NCBI GenBank assembly: GCA_001189275.1
Contig: CP012158.1
Span: 1,417,704-1,481,703, forward strand
Length of the DNA: 64,000 nt
Direction: 5' to 3'
DNA from: Pyrobaculum sp. WP30
Lineage (GTDB): Archaea; Thermoproteota; Thermoprotei; Thermoproteales; Thermoproteaceae
Below are positions 43,437 to 51,775 of this stretch, one piece after another (the stretch's first letter is position 1; every line of letters begins with the position of its first letter). The notes beneath the pieces are model-generated. The model was not told where the DNA came from, did not search any database, and saw nothing but the letters and a program-made list of their open reading frames with translations. A program made the translations under genes and the position numbers.

Positions 43437-44723
43437 GTGCGTTTGAAATTTTTGGGAGGAGCCGGCGAGGTCGGCAGGCTTGCGGTATTTATCAGAACCG
43501 CCTCTAACGGCGTATTGCTGGACTACGGCGTGTCTTTCGACGCGCAGGGTAAGCCGGTATTCCCGCTACATGTGCGTCCCAGAGATCTAACTGCGACTTT
43601 CCTCAGCCATGCGCATTTGGACCACAGCGGTGCGCTTCCTTCTCTTTATGTGTCTACCAAGACTCCGCTCTACGCGACGCCCCTTACGATGGAGCTCAGC
43701 GATTTGATGTATACCGACGCCATTAAGCTGTCTGGCTACTACCTGCCCTACACGCAGGAGGAGGTCAGGGAGACGATGTCAAGCGCCATACCTCTCACGT
43801 ATGGAGAGCCCATGGAAATCGGCGCCGACGCCGTTTTGTCAGTCTACAACGCTGGCCACATACCTGGAAGCGCCATAGGAGTAATAGAGATCGAGGGATA
43901 CACCGTGGTCTTCACCGGGGATTTCAACACGGTGGATACCAATCTGCTGAGGGGGGCCGACGTCTACAATTTGCCTGGGAGCCCCGACGTAGTTATTATG
44001 GAAGCCACATACGCGTCCACAGACCACCCCCCGCGCGAAAAGCTCGAAAAGGAGTTTGTGCAAGCCGTGAGGGAGGTGCTGGAGCAGGGCGGCAGCGTGC
44101 TGATACCGTCTTTTGCCCTGGGTAGGGCGCAGGAAATCTTGCTGACGCTGGTGAAACACGGCGTGGACGGCTACCCGATCTACGTAGACGGGCTTGCGAG
44201 ACAGATAAACCAAATCGTCGGGAGGTATCCCCATCTGTTGAAAGACCCCAACCTCTACAAGAAGGCGCTGGACGTCTCCATAGAGGTACCCAGCACATAC
44301 GTCAGAAGGGGAGCAATGGAGGAGCCCTCTATAATCATCACGCCAGCCGGCATGTTAAAGGGCGGGGCTGCTCTCTACTACTTTAAACGGCTCGCGTCTA
44401 GCCGAAAAAACGGCGTATTCCTCCCCTCTTTCCAAGCGCCCAACACGCCCGGTTTCGAAATCCTCAGCAGGGGATACGCCGTTGTAGACGGCGTCACCAT
44501 ACGGGTCGAGGCCAGGCTTGAGTGGTTCGACTTCAGCGCGCATGCAGGCAGGAGAGAAATTGAGAATTTCGTGAAGAGGTTCCCGCCGACTACTAGAATC
44601 ATCTTTGTACACACCGATCCCCTTTCCGCCGCGCCGCTGATAAGACGGCTGACACAGGAGGGCTACGACAACATATACCTCCCAACTACGCCCGGAGACG
44701 AGGTACACCTCAGCACCTCTTAA
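43437..44723 (+). CDS. Metallo-beta-lactamase/beta-CASP ribonuclease
   Basis: The GTG at 43437 (VRLKFLGGAGEVGRLAVFI) is the family start and lies about 28 bases after a TATA-like box; the longer frame to 43305 overlaps another promoter and reads unnaturally. The 428-residue protein has SHAHLDHSGALP (metal site), FTGDFNTVD, and the beta-CASP motifs MEATYA, SFALGRAQEIL, ITPAGML and the terminal FSAHAGRRE. This group includes aCPSF-like and RNase J-like enzymes that cut or degrade RNA. There is no KH domain, so it is aCPSF2-type or similar. Confidence 0.88.
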   Translation: MRLKFLGGAGEVGRLAVFIRTASNGVLLDYGVSFDAQGKPVFPLHVRPRDLTATFLSHAHLDHSGALPSLYVSTKTPLYATPLTMELSDLMYTDAIKLSGYYLPYTQEEVRETMSSAIPLTYGEPMEIGADAVLSVYNAGHIPGSAIGVIEIEGYTVVFTGDFNTVDTNLLRGADVYNLPGSPDVVIMEATYASTDHPPREKLEKEFVQAVREVLEQGGSVLIPSFALGRAQEILLTLVKHGVDGYPIYVDGLARQINQIVGRYPHLLKDPNLYKKALDVSIEVPSTYVRRGAMEEPSIIITPAGMLKGGAALYYFKRLASSRKNGVFLPSFQAPNTPGFEILSRGYAVVDGVTIRVEARLEWFDFSAHAGRREIENFVKRFPPTTRIIFVHTDPLSAAPLIRRLTQEGYDNIYLPTTPGDEVHLSTS

Positions 44724-44738
44724 ACCCAAGCCATATAC

Positions 44739-44885
44739 GTGAAGATCTACCTCAGAAAAGTAGACGACACACTTATTCCAGAGCTTGTGGAAATAGACAT
44801 TAAGAAGCTACGGAAACGCAGAGTCAAACTCGAAGACCTATATATCTTCCTAGATGATTTTTATCCCCCTGAGAACATTTGGTAA
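44739..44885 (+). CDS. Small basic protein, 48 aa, unknown
   Basis: From GTG 44739 the frame reads VKIYLRKVDDTLIPELVEID, then KKLRKRRVKLEDLYIFLDDF and ends PPENIW. Codon use looks natural, and the strand-helix pattern suggests a small folded unit. It lies 15 bases after the beta-CASP gene and overlaps the next frame by 32 bases. The same bases near 44854-44885 encode the beginning of that next gene in another phase. Confidence 0.55.
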   Translation: MKIYLRKVDDTLIPELVEIDIKKLRKRRVKLEDLYIFLDDFYPPENIW

Positions 44886-45195
44886 GTGCGATCTCTATTG
44901 GAGGCTCTATGAGAAGGGGGTACCGGTCTTGGTGGGTCCATCCCTACTTGCCAAGATCCTCGGTTGCTCCGTTTCTTGCGAATGCGACGTCGTTGTGCAT
45001 GTGGACGACCTAGAGCGTGTCGATGAGAAAGAATGCGTGTGGTGGATCGAGGACCCCACGTTTATCTACAGATACGTCTGGATCGGGGGGTATCCCCACG
45101 TCGCCTTGGAAGACCTTAAGAAACTGAGGGGGAAAGACGCCGAGGTTCTCGGCTGTATACTTGAGAAAATCAGAAATGCACCTCGTGTACCTTGA
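44854..45195 (+). CDS. Uncharacterised protein, 113 aa
   Basis: The protein opens MIFIPLRTFGKCDLYWRLYE and contains LGCSVSCECDVVVHVDDLER and CVWWIEDPTFIYRYVWIGG. It has six Cys in a small domain, including Cys-x-Cys, which may bind metal or form disulfides. The downstream part (YPHVALEDLKKLRGKDAEVL) is helical. I recognise no family. It overlaps the convergent histidine-rich gene by 26 bases. Confidence 0.65.
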   Translation: MIFIPLRTFGKCDLYWRLYEKGVPVLVGPSLLAKILGCSVSCECDVVVHVDDLERVDEKECVWWIEDPTFIYRYVWIGGYPHVALEDLKKLRGKDAEVLGCILEKIRNAPRVP

Positions 45196-45673
45196 GGCGC
45201 CGTCCGTCCTCTGCCGGCAAGATCACAGTGATTTTGTAGGCATCGCCGAAGTATATACCTGCCAGGTCTTCACCTAGGTGGAACTCGCCGTCTACCGTAT
45301 GAAGGGCACACCTCTCGCAGTTAAGCTTGACGTACTCCATCGAGTCTCTCAACGCCTTGATGAGCTCATTCGGCATGCCCTTCACAGCGAACATCACGCT
45401 TCCATGATGACTGTGGAGATGTGGGTGTACGTGGGCGTTGTACATATGCGCCACGTGGTCTATCAGCTTCGCCACCTCTCTAGTGAACTCGTTCTCTTCA
45501 AAATGGTGGTGATGGTGCTCATGTTCCTCTTCCTCCTCTACTCCCTCGTCCCCCTGGGTGGCGACTAGGGTTAAGTTGATGACAATCTCAAGTTGTCCGC
45601 CCGAGGCTATCCTCGCCAGATCCGCCTCCAGTTTTTTCCACTCCTCGACACCGACTTTTATTTTGCTAAACAC
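45170..45673 (-). CDS. Histidine-rich, probably metal-binding protein
   Basis: The 167-residue protein has an acidic/His tract (EEEEEHEHHHHHFEENE, about residues 46-62) and a second His cluster, HMYNAHVHPHLHSHHG (about 80-95). A mixed alpha/beta remainder ends in KVHEVHF. Two Cys occur as CERC. No signal peptide or membrane helix is visible, so it is cytoplasmic. Nickel, zinc or copper storage or delivery is the natural guess, since His-rich loops of this kind occur in HypB, UreE and zinc chaperones, but it matches none of these. Confidence 0.7.
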   Translation of the reverse strand: MFSKIKVGVEEWKKLEADLARIASGGQLEIVINLTLVATQGDEGVEEEEEHEHHHHHFEENEFTREVAKLIDHVAHMYNAHVHPHLHSHHGSVMFAVKGMPNELIKALRDSMEYVKLNCERCALHTVDGEFHLGEDLAGIYFGDAYKITVILPAEDGRRLKVHEVHF

Positions 45674-45718
45674 CAGCAGAGACGGAGGGTCTATTTAAAA
45701 AGTTGCCTCCGACAAGCC

Positions 45719-46153
45719 GTGGTCAGAAAATGCGTGGTGGCAAGCGGCGTGTTGATAAGAGACGGGAGGGTTTTGATGATACGGCATAGAAGACTAGGCG
45801 TGTATCTCTACCCCGGAGGCCACGTGGAGAACGGCGAGACGCCTCTCGAGACGGTGGTCCGGGAGTTCGAAGAGGAGACCGGACTCCGGGTTGAGCCCAT
45901 AGGTCCTACACGCGGAATAAACAACGACGAGAACGCTGTCGAGAGGCCGTTGCCCCTCGCCATACTGGAGGAAACGGTGAGGTACCCTGACGAGGTCCAT
46001 ATACACTTTGACCTGGTCTATCTTGTCCGTGAGATCGGCGGTCTTCTAAAGGAGGGGGTGTGGATCGACGTCTCGGAAATAGACAGAGTAGAGACGTATC
46101 AAAACGTTAAGGAGGTTGTGAAGCTTGCGGCGCGGGCTATAAACTCTATATAG
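45719..46153 (+). CDS. Nudix hydrolase
   Basis: A GTG at 45719, about 20-28 bases after TCTATTTAAAAAG, gives a 144-residue protein. The Nudix box GGHVENGETPLETVVREFEEETGL is complete in its Gly, Glu, Arg-Glu and Glu-Glu positions, so it should bind Mg and hydrolyse a nucleoside diphosphate linked to X. The rest (LMIRHRRLGVYLYPGGHVE, HFDLVYLV) is the standard fold. Candidates include ADP-ribose or oxidised nucleotides; the substrate is open. Confidence 0.9.
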   Translation: MVRKCVVASGVLIRDGRVLMIRHRRLGVYLYPGGHVENGETPLETVVREFEEETGLRVEPIGPTRGINNDENAVERPLPLAILEETVRYPDEVHIHFDLVYLVREIGGLLKEGVWIDVSEIDRVETYQNVKEVVKLAARAINSI

Positions 46154-46184
46154 ATAGCGCAACGTTTAAATAGATCTGAGATTC

Positions 46185-47963
46185 GTGCTTTTCAATGTCG
46201 GGGGTAGCTTCGGGGCTCACACGAGGGATTCGAAACGGGTCGTAGACAAGCTGGCAGAAACATTCAAGACATACGGCGTTAAACACGTGTTGGGCATTCC
46301 CGGCGGTTCTATAATGTCCCTATACGATGCGCTGTATGGACAAGATATAGATGTCGTGCTGTTTCGCCATGAGCAGGGAGCTATCCACGCCGCCGAGGGC
46401 TACGCGAGGGTGGCCGGGCGGCCTGTCGTCGTCGCGGCCACCAGCGGGCCAGGCGCCGCAAACCTAGTGACGGGGCTTGCAGACGCATATATGGACTCAA
46501 CGCCTCTGGTCGCAATAACGGGACAGGTGGCCACCAACATATTTGGGAGAGACGGCTTTCAGGAAACCGACATCCCGGGCATAGTCACGCCGATTACCAA
46601 GTTCGTTTACCAGGTGCGGAGGCCGGCGGAGGCAACAGCGGCGTTTAAGGCCGCCTATGAAATCTCAGTGCTGGGGAGACCCGGGCCTACGTTAATAGAT
46701 CTGCCAAGAGATATACAGCTAAACGCGGCACCTGACTATGAGGAGCGGATACAGATAAACAAGGAGAAGTTTATACCGCCGCCGCCTGACCCAGAAAAGT
46801 TGAGGTTAGCCGCGAAGCACCTCGTCGAGGCGAATAGGCCTGTGATCTTGGTGGGCGGAGGGGTGATCTGGTCAGGAGCCACGCCGGAGGTTCTAGAGCT
46901 GTCTAAAACGCTGTATGCGCCAATCGTCTCGACTCTGCCTGGAAAGGCCGCTGTTCCGCACGACTTCCCGCTCTACATGGGGCCGGCGGGCATGCACGGC
47001 AGAGCAGAGGCAGATGCAGCATTGGCTAACGCAGACGTCATACTGGCGGTGGGGACGAGATTTAGCGACAGGACGTGGGGACGCTTTAAGGAGTTGCAGG
47101 ATGCGGTGAGGAGTGGGAGGGTGAAGCTGATCCACGTGGATATAGACCAGAGCGAGATTGGGAAAAACGTCAAGCCCACGGTGGGTATAGTAGGCGACGC
47201 GAAGGAGGCGTTGAGAAAACTAATCGATTTCCTGGACGTCGTGCCAAAGGCGAACCAGAAGTATCTAGGATGGCTACAGGAAATACGTAAAAGATATGAG
47301 GAAGCCATGGCTAAGATAGCCGACTCCACACCAAGTTTTCACCCCTGGAAGGCGCTGAAGGCGTTGAGGAGGGCCGCGCCTAGAGACACCATCACGGTAA
47401 CAGGCGTGGGGTCGCACCAGATGTGGACTGAGATAGCGTGGGACGTCTACGAGCCTGGCACATACATAACTTCGGCAGGTCTCGGCACCATGGGCTTCTG
47501 CGTGCCCGCGGCCCTAGGCGCTAAGCTGGCGGCTAGAGATAAGCCGGTGCTGTGCATAGACGGCGATGGGTCGTTCCAGATGACCATGAACAACCTCGCG
47601 CTTGTCAGAGATTACGACTTGCCGATCGTCGTCGCTATATTTGACAACAGGGCGTTGCAACTGGTTAAGCAGTGGCAGATCTACCTGTACCAGAGAAGGA
47701 TCATAGCGACTGAGTTCAGCCAAAGACCCGACTTCTTGAAAATCGCGGAGGCGTATGACATAGACGCGGTTAAGCCGGAGACCTACGAGCAACTGGAAAG
47801 CGCTGTGGCTAGGGCATTGAGAAACAACGAACCCCTCATAGTCGACTTGACCATAAACAGCGAAATCGACATAGTGCTACCATGGGTGAAGCCAGGCGAT
47901 TGGCTGACATCTGCGGTGTTGCCTGAGGGCATGGATGTGAAGCTGGTCTATGAGGAGAATTAG
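46185..47963 (+). CDS. ilvB: Acetolactate synthase, catalytic subunit
   Basis: The 592-residue TPP enzyme starts at a GTG about 22 bases after ACGTTTAAAT. It has GVKHVLGIPGGSIMSLYDAL with the catalytic Glu in LFRHEQGAIHAAEGYAR, SGPGAANLVTGLADAYMDS, and the TPP-Mg motif GDGSFQMTMNNLALV. It makes acetolactate or acetohydroxybutyrate for valine, leucine and isoleucine. It overlaps ilvN and leads the ilvBNCE cluster. Confidence 0.95.
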   Translation: MLFNVGGSFGAHTRDSKRVVDKLAETFKTYGVKHVLGIPGGSIMSLYDALYGQDIDVVLFRHEQGAIHAAEGYARVAGRPVVVAATSGPGAANLVTGLADAYMDSTPLVAITGQVATNIFGRDGFQETDIPGIVTPITKFVYQVRRPAEATAAFKAAYEISVLGRPGPTLIDLPRDIQLNAAPDYEERIQINKEKFIPPPPDPEKLRLAAKHLVEANRPVILVGGGVIWSGATPEVLELSKTLYAPIVSTLPGKAAVPHDFPLYMGPAGMHGRAEADAALANADVILAVGTRFSDRTWGRFKELQDAVRSGRVKLIHVDIDQSEIGKNVKPTVGIVGDAKEALRKLIDFLDVVPKANQKYLGWLQEIRKRYEEAMAKIADSTPSFHPWKALKALRRAAPRDTITVTGVGSHQMWTEIAWDVYEPGTYITSAGLGTMGFCVPAALGAKLAARDKPVLCIDGDGSFQMTMNNLALVRDYDLPIVVAIFDNRALQLVKQWQIYLYQRRIIATEFSQRPDFLKIAEAYDIDAVKPETYEQLESAVARALRNNEPLIVDLTINSEIDIVLPWVKPGDWLTSAVLPEGMDVKLVYEEN

Positions 47964-48189
47964 CATATCCACGCCTAAGTCCCTCGACGCGCTGGGACGT
48001 GTAATTGCCATCACGCGTAGAGCTAAGGTCCAACTCGTGGACATGGTGGTCGCCTCTGAGGACTCCATGTATAGGGTGCATATGAAGGTGGAAGGGCCCC
48101 ACGACGAGGTGCAGTGGCTTGTTGCGAAGCTTGACAAGCTTCCGGAGGTGCTGAGAATAGACGAGGGAGATATCGATATAAACTACTAG
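47950..48189 (+). CDS. ilvN: Acetolactate synthase small (ACT) subunit
   Basis: The 79-residue protein is a single ACT domain (ISISTPKSLDALGRVIAITRR, VEGPHDEVQWLVAKLDKLPEVL). It is the minimal regulatory subunit; bacterial IlvH is about twice as long with a second domain. The ACT domain is expected to bind the end-product valine. It begins within the last codons of ilvB. Confidence 0.88.
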   Translation: MRRISISTPKSLDALGRVIAITRRAKVQLVDMVVASEDSMYRVHMKVEGPHDEVQWLVAKLDKLPEVLRIDEGDIDINY

Positions 48190-48201
48190 GAGTATATAGC
48201 T

Positions 48202-49188
48202 ATGGCAAGGGTCTATACAGATAACGATGCGTCTCTAGAGCCACTTAAAAACAAAACCATCGCAGTAATAGGCTACGGAATACAGGGGAGGGCACAAGCG
48301 ATGAATCTGCGAGACAGCGGATTGAAGGTTGTAGTGGGTTTAAGAAAAGGCGGCAAGTCGTGGGACCTCGCCGTCGCTGAGAGATTCGAGGTGTATGAAG
48401 TAGAGGAGGCGGTTAAGCGCGCCGACGTCGTGTTGGTGCTCATCCCAGACATGGAACAGCCCAAGGTGTGGGAGAGACAGATAGGGCCGTTTCTAAAAGA
48501 GGGCGCGGTGGTCGACTTCGCCCACGGCTTCAATATCCACTACGGCTTGATCAAGCCTCCTAGACACGTAGACGTGGTGATGGTGGCCCCCAAGGCACCA
48601 GGCAAGGCTGTGCGAGAGGAGTTTCTGGCGGGCAGGGGCGTCCCAGCGCTGGTAGCTGTACACCAGGACTACAGCGGCTCTGCGTTGAAGTACGCCCTCG
48701 CCCTCGCAAAGGGCATAGGCGCCACGCGCGCCGGTGTTATAGAGACTACGTTTGCCGAGGAGACGGAGACGGACTTAATAGGCGAACAGACTGTGTTGGT
48801 GGGTGGGCTCATGGAACTTATAAAGAGGGGGTTTGAGGTGCTCGTGGAGATGGGCTATCAGCCTGAGGTGGCCTACTTCGAGGTGCTTAACGAGGCCAAG
48901 CTCATCATGGACTTGATATGGCAACGAGGGATCTACGGCATGTTGAACGGGGTCTCCGACACAGCCAAGTACGGAGGACTCACAGTAGGGCCCAAGGTCA
49001 TAGATGAAGACGTCAAGGACAAGATGAGACAAGCCGCCCTCCGTGTTAAAAGCGGCGAGTTCGCAAAGGAGTGGGTAGAGGAGTATTCAAAGGGAGCGCC
49101 GACTCTAAAAAGGCTGATGGAAGCCGTTAAGAATCACCCCATCGAACAGGTCGGCACGCAGATGAGGAAGCTGTTGTTCGGGCCATGA
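48202..49188 (+). CDS. ilvC: Ketol-acid reductoisomerase
   Basis: The 328-residue class I KARI has the NADPH loop [21 protein letters not shown], then [17 protein letters not shown] and the metal-binding [15 protein letters not shown]. It converts acetolactate to dihydroxyisovalerate. The gene lies 12 bases after ilvN. Dihydroxyacid dehydratase (ilvD) is absent from the cluster and must be elsewhere. Confidence 0.96.
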   Translation: MARVYTDNDASLEPLKNKTIAVIGYGIQGRAQAMNLRDSGLKVVVGLRKGGKSWDLAVAERFEVYEVEEAVKRADVVLVLIPDMEQPKVWERQIGPFLKEGAVVDFAHGFNIHYGLIKPPRHVDVVMVAPKAPGKAVREEFLAGRGVPALVAVHQDYSGSALKYALALAKGIGATRAGVIETTFAEETETDLIGEQTVLVGGLMELIKRGFEVLVEMGYQPEVAYFEVLNEAKLIMDLIWQRGIYGMLNGVSDTAKYGGLTVGPKVIDEDVKDKMRQAALRVKSGEFAKEWVEEYSKGAPTLKRLMEAVKNHPIEQVGTQMRKLLFGP

Positions 49189-50102
49189 GGTTCCACGCAC
49201 AATACGTCTGGCTAGACGGCAACATTGTCAAGTGGGAAGACGCCAAAATCCACGTGCTGACACATGCCCTCCACTACGGCACCTCGATCTTCGAGGGCAT
49301 TAGGGCGTATTGGACCGGGAGAAATCTGCTTATCTTTAGACTAGAGGACCACGTCGAACGCATGTTTAAATCGGCCAAAATACTGGGGGCTAAGATCCCG
49401 TATACCGCAGACGAGGTGAGGAGGGCTGTAATCGAGACGCTTAGAGCCAACGACTTCAGAGAAGACGTGTACATCAGACCAATTGCGTTTGTGTCGACGC
49501 CCACCGTGACTCTAGACGTGAGGACTCTAGACGTGTCGCTTGCAGTTATAGCGTTTCCATTTGGCAAATACCTCCCGCCCCAGGGGATAAGGGCCGCCGT
49601 GGTGAGCTGGAGAAGAGTACACAACACCATGTTGCCCGTCATGGCGAAGATAGGAGGTATATATGTAAACTCTGTGCTTGCATTAGTTGAGGCGAGGAGC
49701 AAGGGGTTCGACGAGGCCCTTCTAATGGACGCCTCCGGCTATATAGTCGAGGGGTCCGGAGAGAACATCTTCATAGCGCGAGGCGGCAAGCTCTACACCC
49801 CGCCGACACACGCCTCTATACTCGAGGGAATAACAAGAGACACGGTCATTAAACTTGCCGCCGACTGGGGCATGACCGTGCAGGAGAAGCCGATAACTAG
49901 AGAGGAGGTATACACAGCCGACGAGGTGTTTCTCGTCGGCACAGCCGCCGAGATCACGCCCGTTGTGGAGGTAGACGGGCGGCCGATAGGCGACGGGAAG
50001 CCCGGACCTACCACAAAGAAGCTTGCTGAGCTCTACGCTAAGGTGGTCAGGGGCGAGGTGGAGAGGTATGTGAAATGGGTGACCCCTGTCTACTCAACGT
50101 AG
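49185..50102 (+). CDS. ilvE: Branched-chain amino acid aminotransferase
   Basis: The 305-residue class IV PLP enzyme has [16 protein letters not shown] at the start, the PLP Lys expected in [36 protein letters not shown], and [22 protein letters not shown]. It performs the last step to valine, leucine and isoleucine. It overlaps ilvC by 4 bases. The 3' end overlaps the convergent ribH by 13 bases. Confidence 0.95.
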   Translation: MRFHAQYVWLDGNIVKWEDAKIHVLTHALHYGTSIFEGIRAYWTGRNLLIFRLEDHVERMFKSAKILGAKIPYTADEVRRAVIETLRANDFREDVYIRPIAFVSTPTVTLDVRTLDVSLAVIAFPFGKYLPPQGIRAAVVSWRRVHNTMLPVMAKIGGIYVNSVLALVEARSKGFDEALLMDASGYIVEGSGENIFIARGGKLYTPPTHASILEGITRDTVIKLAADWGMTVQEKPITREEVYTADEVFLVGTAAEITPVVEVDGRPIGDGKPGPTTKKLAELYAKVVRGEVERYVKWVTPVYST

Positions 50103-50542
50103 ACGGTGGAGCCCGTATATTTCGCCTCTTTTAGCAACTTCTTCCTCCTAGCCAACTTCACGGCGGCCTCGACAGCGCGTCTTGCGTACTCCTCCACCCT
50201 CTCCAGCGCCTGCATCCTGTTGGCGCCAGGCCCTATGATGCCAAGGGCCACAGGCTTGCCGGATTCGACGCTTATGTCTAGGATCTTTCTGGCCGCCTGC
50301 TGAGCGACAACCTCGTCGTGTTTCGTGGCGCCTTGAATCACAGCCCCCAGCGTCGCCACGGCGTCCACCTCCTCCTTCATGACCAGGTCCCTCAACACCG
50401 TAGGGATGTCGTAGACGCCTGGCACCTTAACCACGTACACCACCTCTGCTCCCAGGAACTTGGCGTGGTCTATCGCTTTTTGCAACATCAGCTGGGTTAC
50501 ATCGTAGTTGAACTCCGCCACCACCAACGCCAGCCTTACCAT
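50090..50542 (-). CDS. ribH: 6,7-dimethyl-8-ribityllumazine synthase
   Basis: The 150-residue protein shows [14 protein letters not shown] (the family's F/W-N), [36 protein letters not shown] with the catalytic His, and PVALGIIGP. It condenses the ribityl pyrimidine with butanone phosphate in riboflavin synthesis and usually forms icosahedral or pentameric shells. No other rib gene is seen nearby. Confidence 0.94.
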   Translation of the reverse strand: MVRLALVVAEFNYDVTQLMLQKAIDHAKFLGAEVVYVVKVPGVYDIPTVLRDLVMKEEVDAVATLGAVIQGATKHDEVVAQQAARKILDISVESGKPVALGIIGPGANRMQALERVEEYARRAVEAAVKLARRKKLLKEAKYTGSTVYVE

Positions 50543-50624
50543 AAGGCGTTGTTTAGAGTTGTTATAAAAAGTTGGCGCTGTCTATGCTTTTAATCTTTAA
50601 ATATCCAAGTCTTTAATTTTATTT

Positions 50625-50813
50625 ATGCCCTCAGGCGTGAAGACCAAGATATACGAGTTCTTAGCGCAGAATAAAGGTAAAGAGTACGCCGCAGAGGAGA
50701 TCGCGAAGATGGTAGGCATAGAGAAGGTAGCCATCGTCAAGGCGCAGCTGACCAGGCTTACTAGGGAGGGTAAGGTGGAGAGGACCGCAGAGGGGCGCTA
50801 CAGGGCTAAGTAG
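50625..50813 (+). CDS. Small winged-helix DNA-binding protein, 62 aa
   Basis: The 62-residue protein is a minimal helix-turn-helix: KTKIYEFLAQNKGKEYAAEEIAK, then KVAIVKAQLTRLTREGKVERTAEG with a short wing. It is basic and lacks any other domain. An AATTTTATTTATG box lies directly before the ATG and a TTTAAATATCC sequence about 25 bases before it. It could be a small transcription regulator or an abundant chromatin protein. Target unknown. Confidence 0.82.
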   Translation: MPSGVKTKIYEFLAQNKGKEYAAEEIAKMVGIEKVAIVKAQLTRLTREGKVERTAEGRYRAK

Positions 50814-50864
50814 ATGGCGAGGGGGGTTAACATAGATAAATAAATCAGGTGTTTTTCATCAAAC

Positions 50865-51656
50865 GTGTCAATTGTGCCGCAGGAGGTTTTGCTCGCCCTG
50901 GAGCAGATTAGGACCCACCTACGCGACTTAGGCGCCGATATAGAGCCGCAATCTCTACGTAGCGCCGTGCGCCACTACGCAGAGACGCCTGGAAAGCTCC
51001 TCAGGCCTCTGCTTCTCTTAACCTTTTCCTACAGCATAGACAGGAGGTCTTTAATCGACCCCAAGATCCTCCAGGCGGCGACCATAGTGGAGCTACTACA
51101 CATTGTGTCCCTCCTACAAGACGACGTCATGGATAAACACGACGAAAGAAGGGGCATCAAGACGCCGCGGGCGTTATACGGCGATGGGAGGTCTATACTG
51201 GCAAGCGACTGGCTCATCGCGGAGTCTATAAAACGCGCCGTACGGCTGGGGCCTGAAATCGTGGAGTATCTAGCCGACGTGGCCCAACGGCTTTCTGTGG
51301 GCCAGGCCTTGGACCTAGACGGCGAACAGGTGCGCGCCGCTGAGTTCAAAACCGCGCCTCTCATCGAGGCCTCCCTGGTGTTGCCAACTCTGTTGTTGGG
51401 GAGAAGAGACATAATAGAGGCCGCGAAGAAGCTGGGACGCTCGCTCGGCGTCTTATACCAGTATTCAGACGACTTCAGCGACGAGAAGGTAGAGAGAGGC
51501 GACGTAACCGCCGTGGTGACGGAGATAAAAAGCCTACTCGGAAGGCTGAGAAACACGCTGGGAGAAACCTTCGCGCCGTTTGAAAAACTCGTCAAGACCC
51601 TCGTCGAGAAGGCGCTGGAGGGTAGCTTAACCGTGGCGCGAAGCTTTATAACTTAA
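50865..51656 (+). CDS. Polyprenyl diphosphate synthase
   Basis: The 263-residue protein, starting at GTG 50865, belongs to the trans-prenyltransferase family. KLLRPLLLLTFSY leads to the first Asp-rich motif LLQDDVMD (86-90), and the second is YSDDFSDE. Between them, SVGQALDLDGE is conserved. It is shorter than GGPP synthases (about 300-330), lacking part of the C-terminal helices. In archaea it would supply geranylgeranyl or longer chains for ether lipids or quinones. Product length cannot be set from sequence. Confidence 0.85.
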   Translation: MSIVPQEVLLALEQIRTHLRDLGADIEPQSLRSAVRHYAETPGKLLRPLLLLTFSYSIDRRSLIDPKILQAATIVELLHIVSLLQDDVMDKHDERRGIKTPRALYGDGRSILASDWLIAESIKRAVRLGPEIVEYLADVAQRLSVGQALDLDGEQVRAAEFKTAPLIEASLVLPTLLLGRRDIIEAAKKLGRSLGVLYQYSDDFSDEKVERGDVTAVVTEIKSLLGRLRNTLGETFAPFEKLVKTLVEKALEGSLTVARSFIT

Positions 51657-51666
51657 ACGCGGACTA

Positions 51667-51775
51667 GACACGTGATGAGGCTGAAGTTTAGGGAGAGCCG
51701 TGTCTCACGGTTTGCTAGTTTATAACTACGGGAACACAGCTCGGAGACGTCAGAGGAATTTTACATATTCCCCTC
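51667..51775 (+). repeat. PaREP2-flanking direct repeat, left copy
   Basis: This ~109-bp stretch aligns without gaps to 56054-56162 at roughly 80% identity by eye, with most differences being transitions. The core includes CGTGTCTCACGGTTTGCT, identical in both. CCGTG-TCT-CACGG inside it forms a small hairpin. The right edge includes the stop codon of the PaREP2 gene. Confidence 0.85.
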
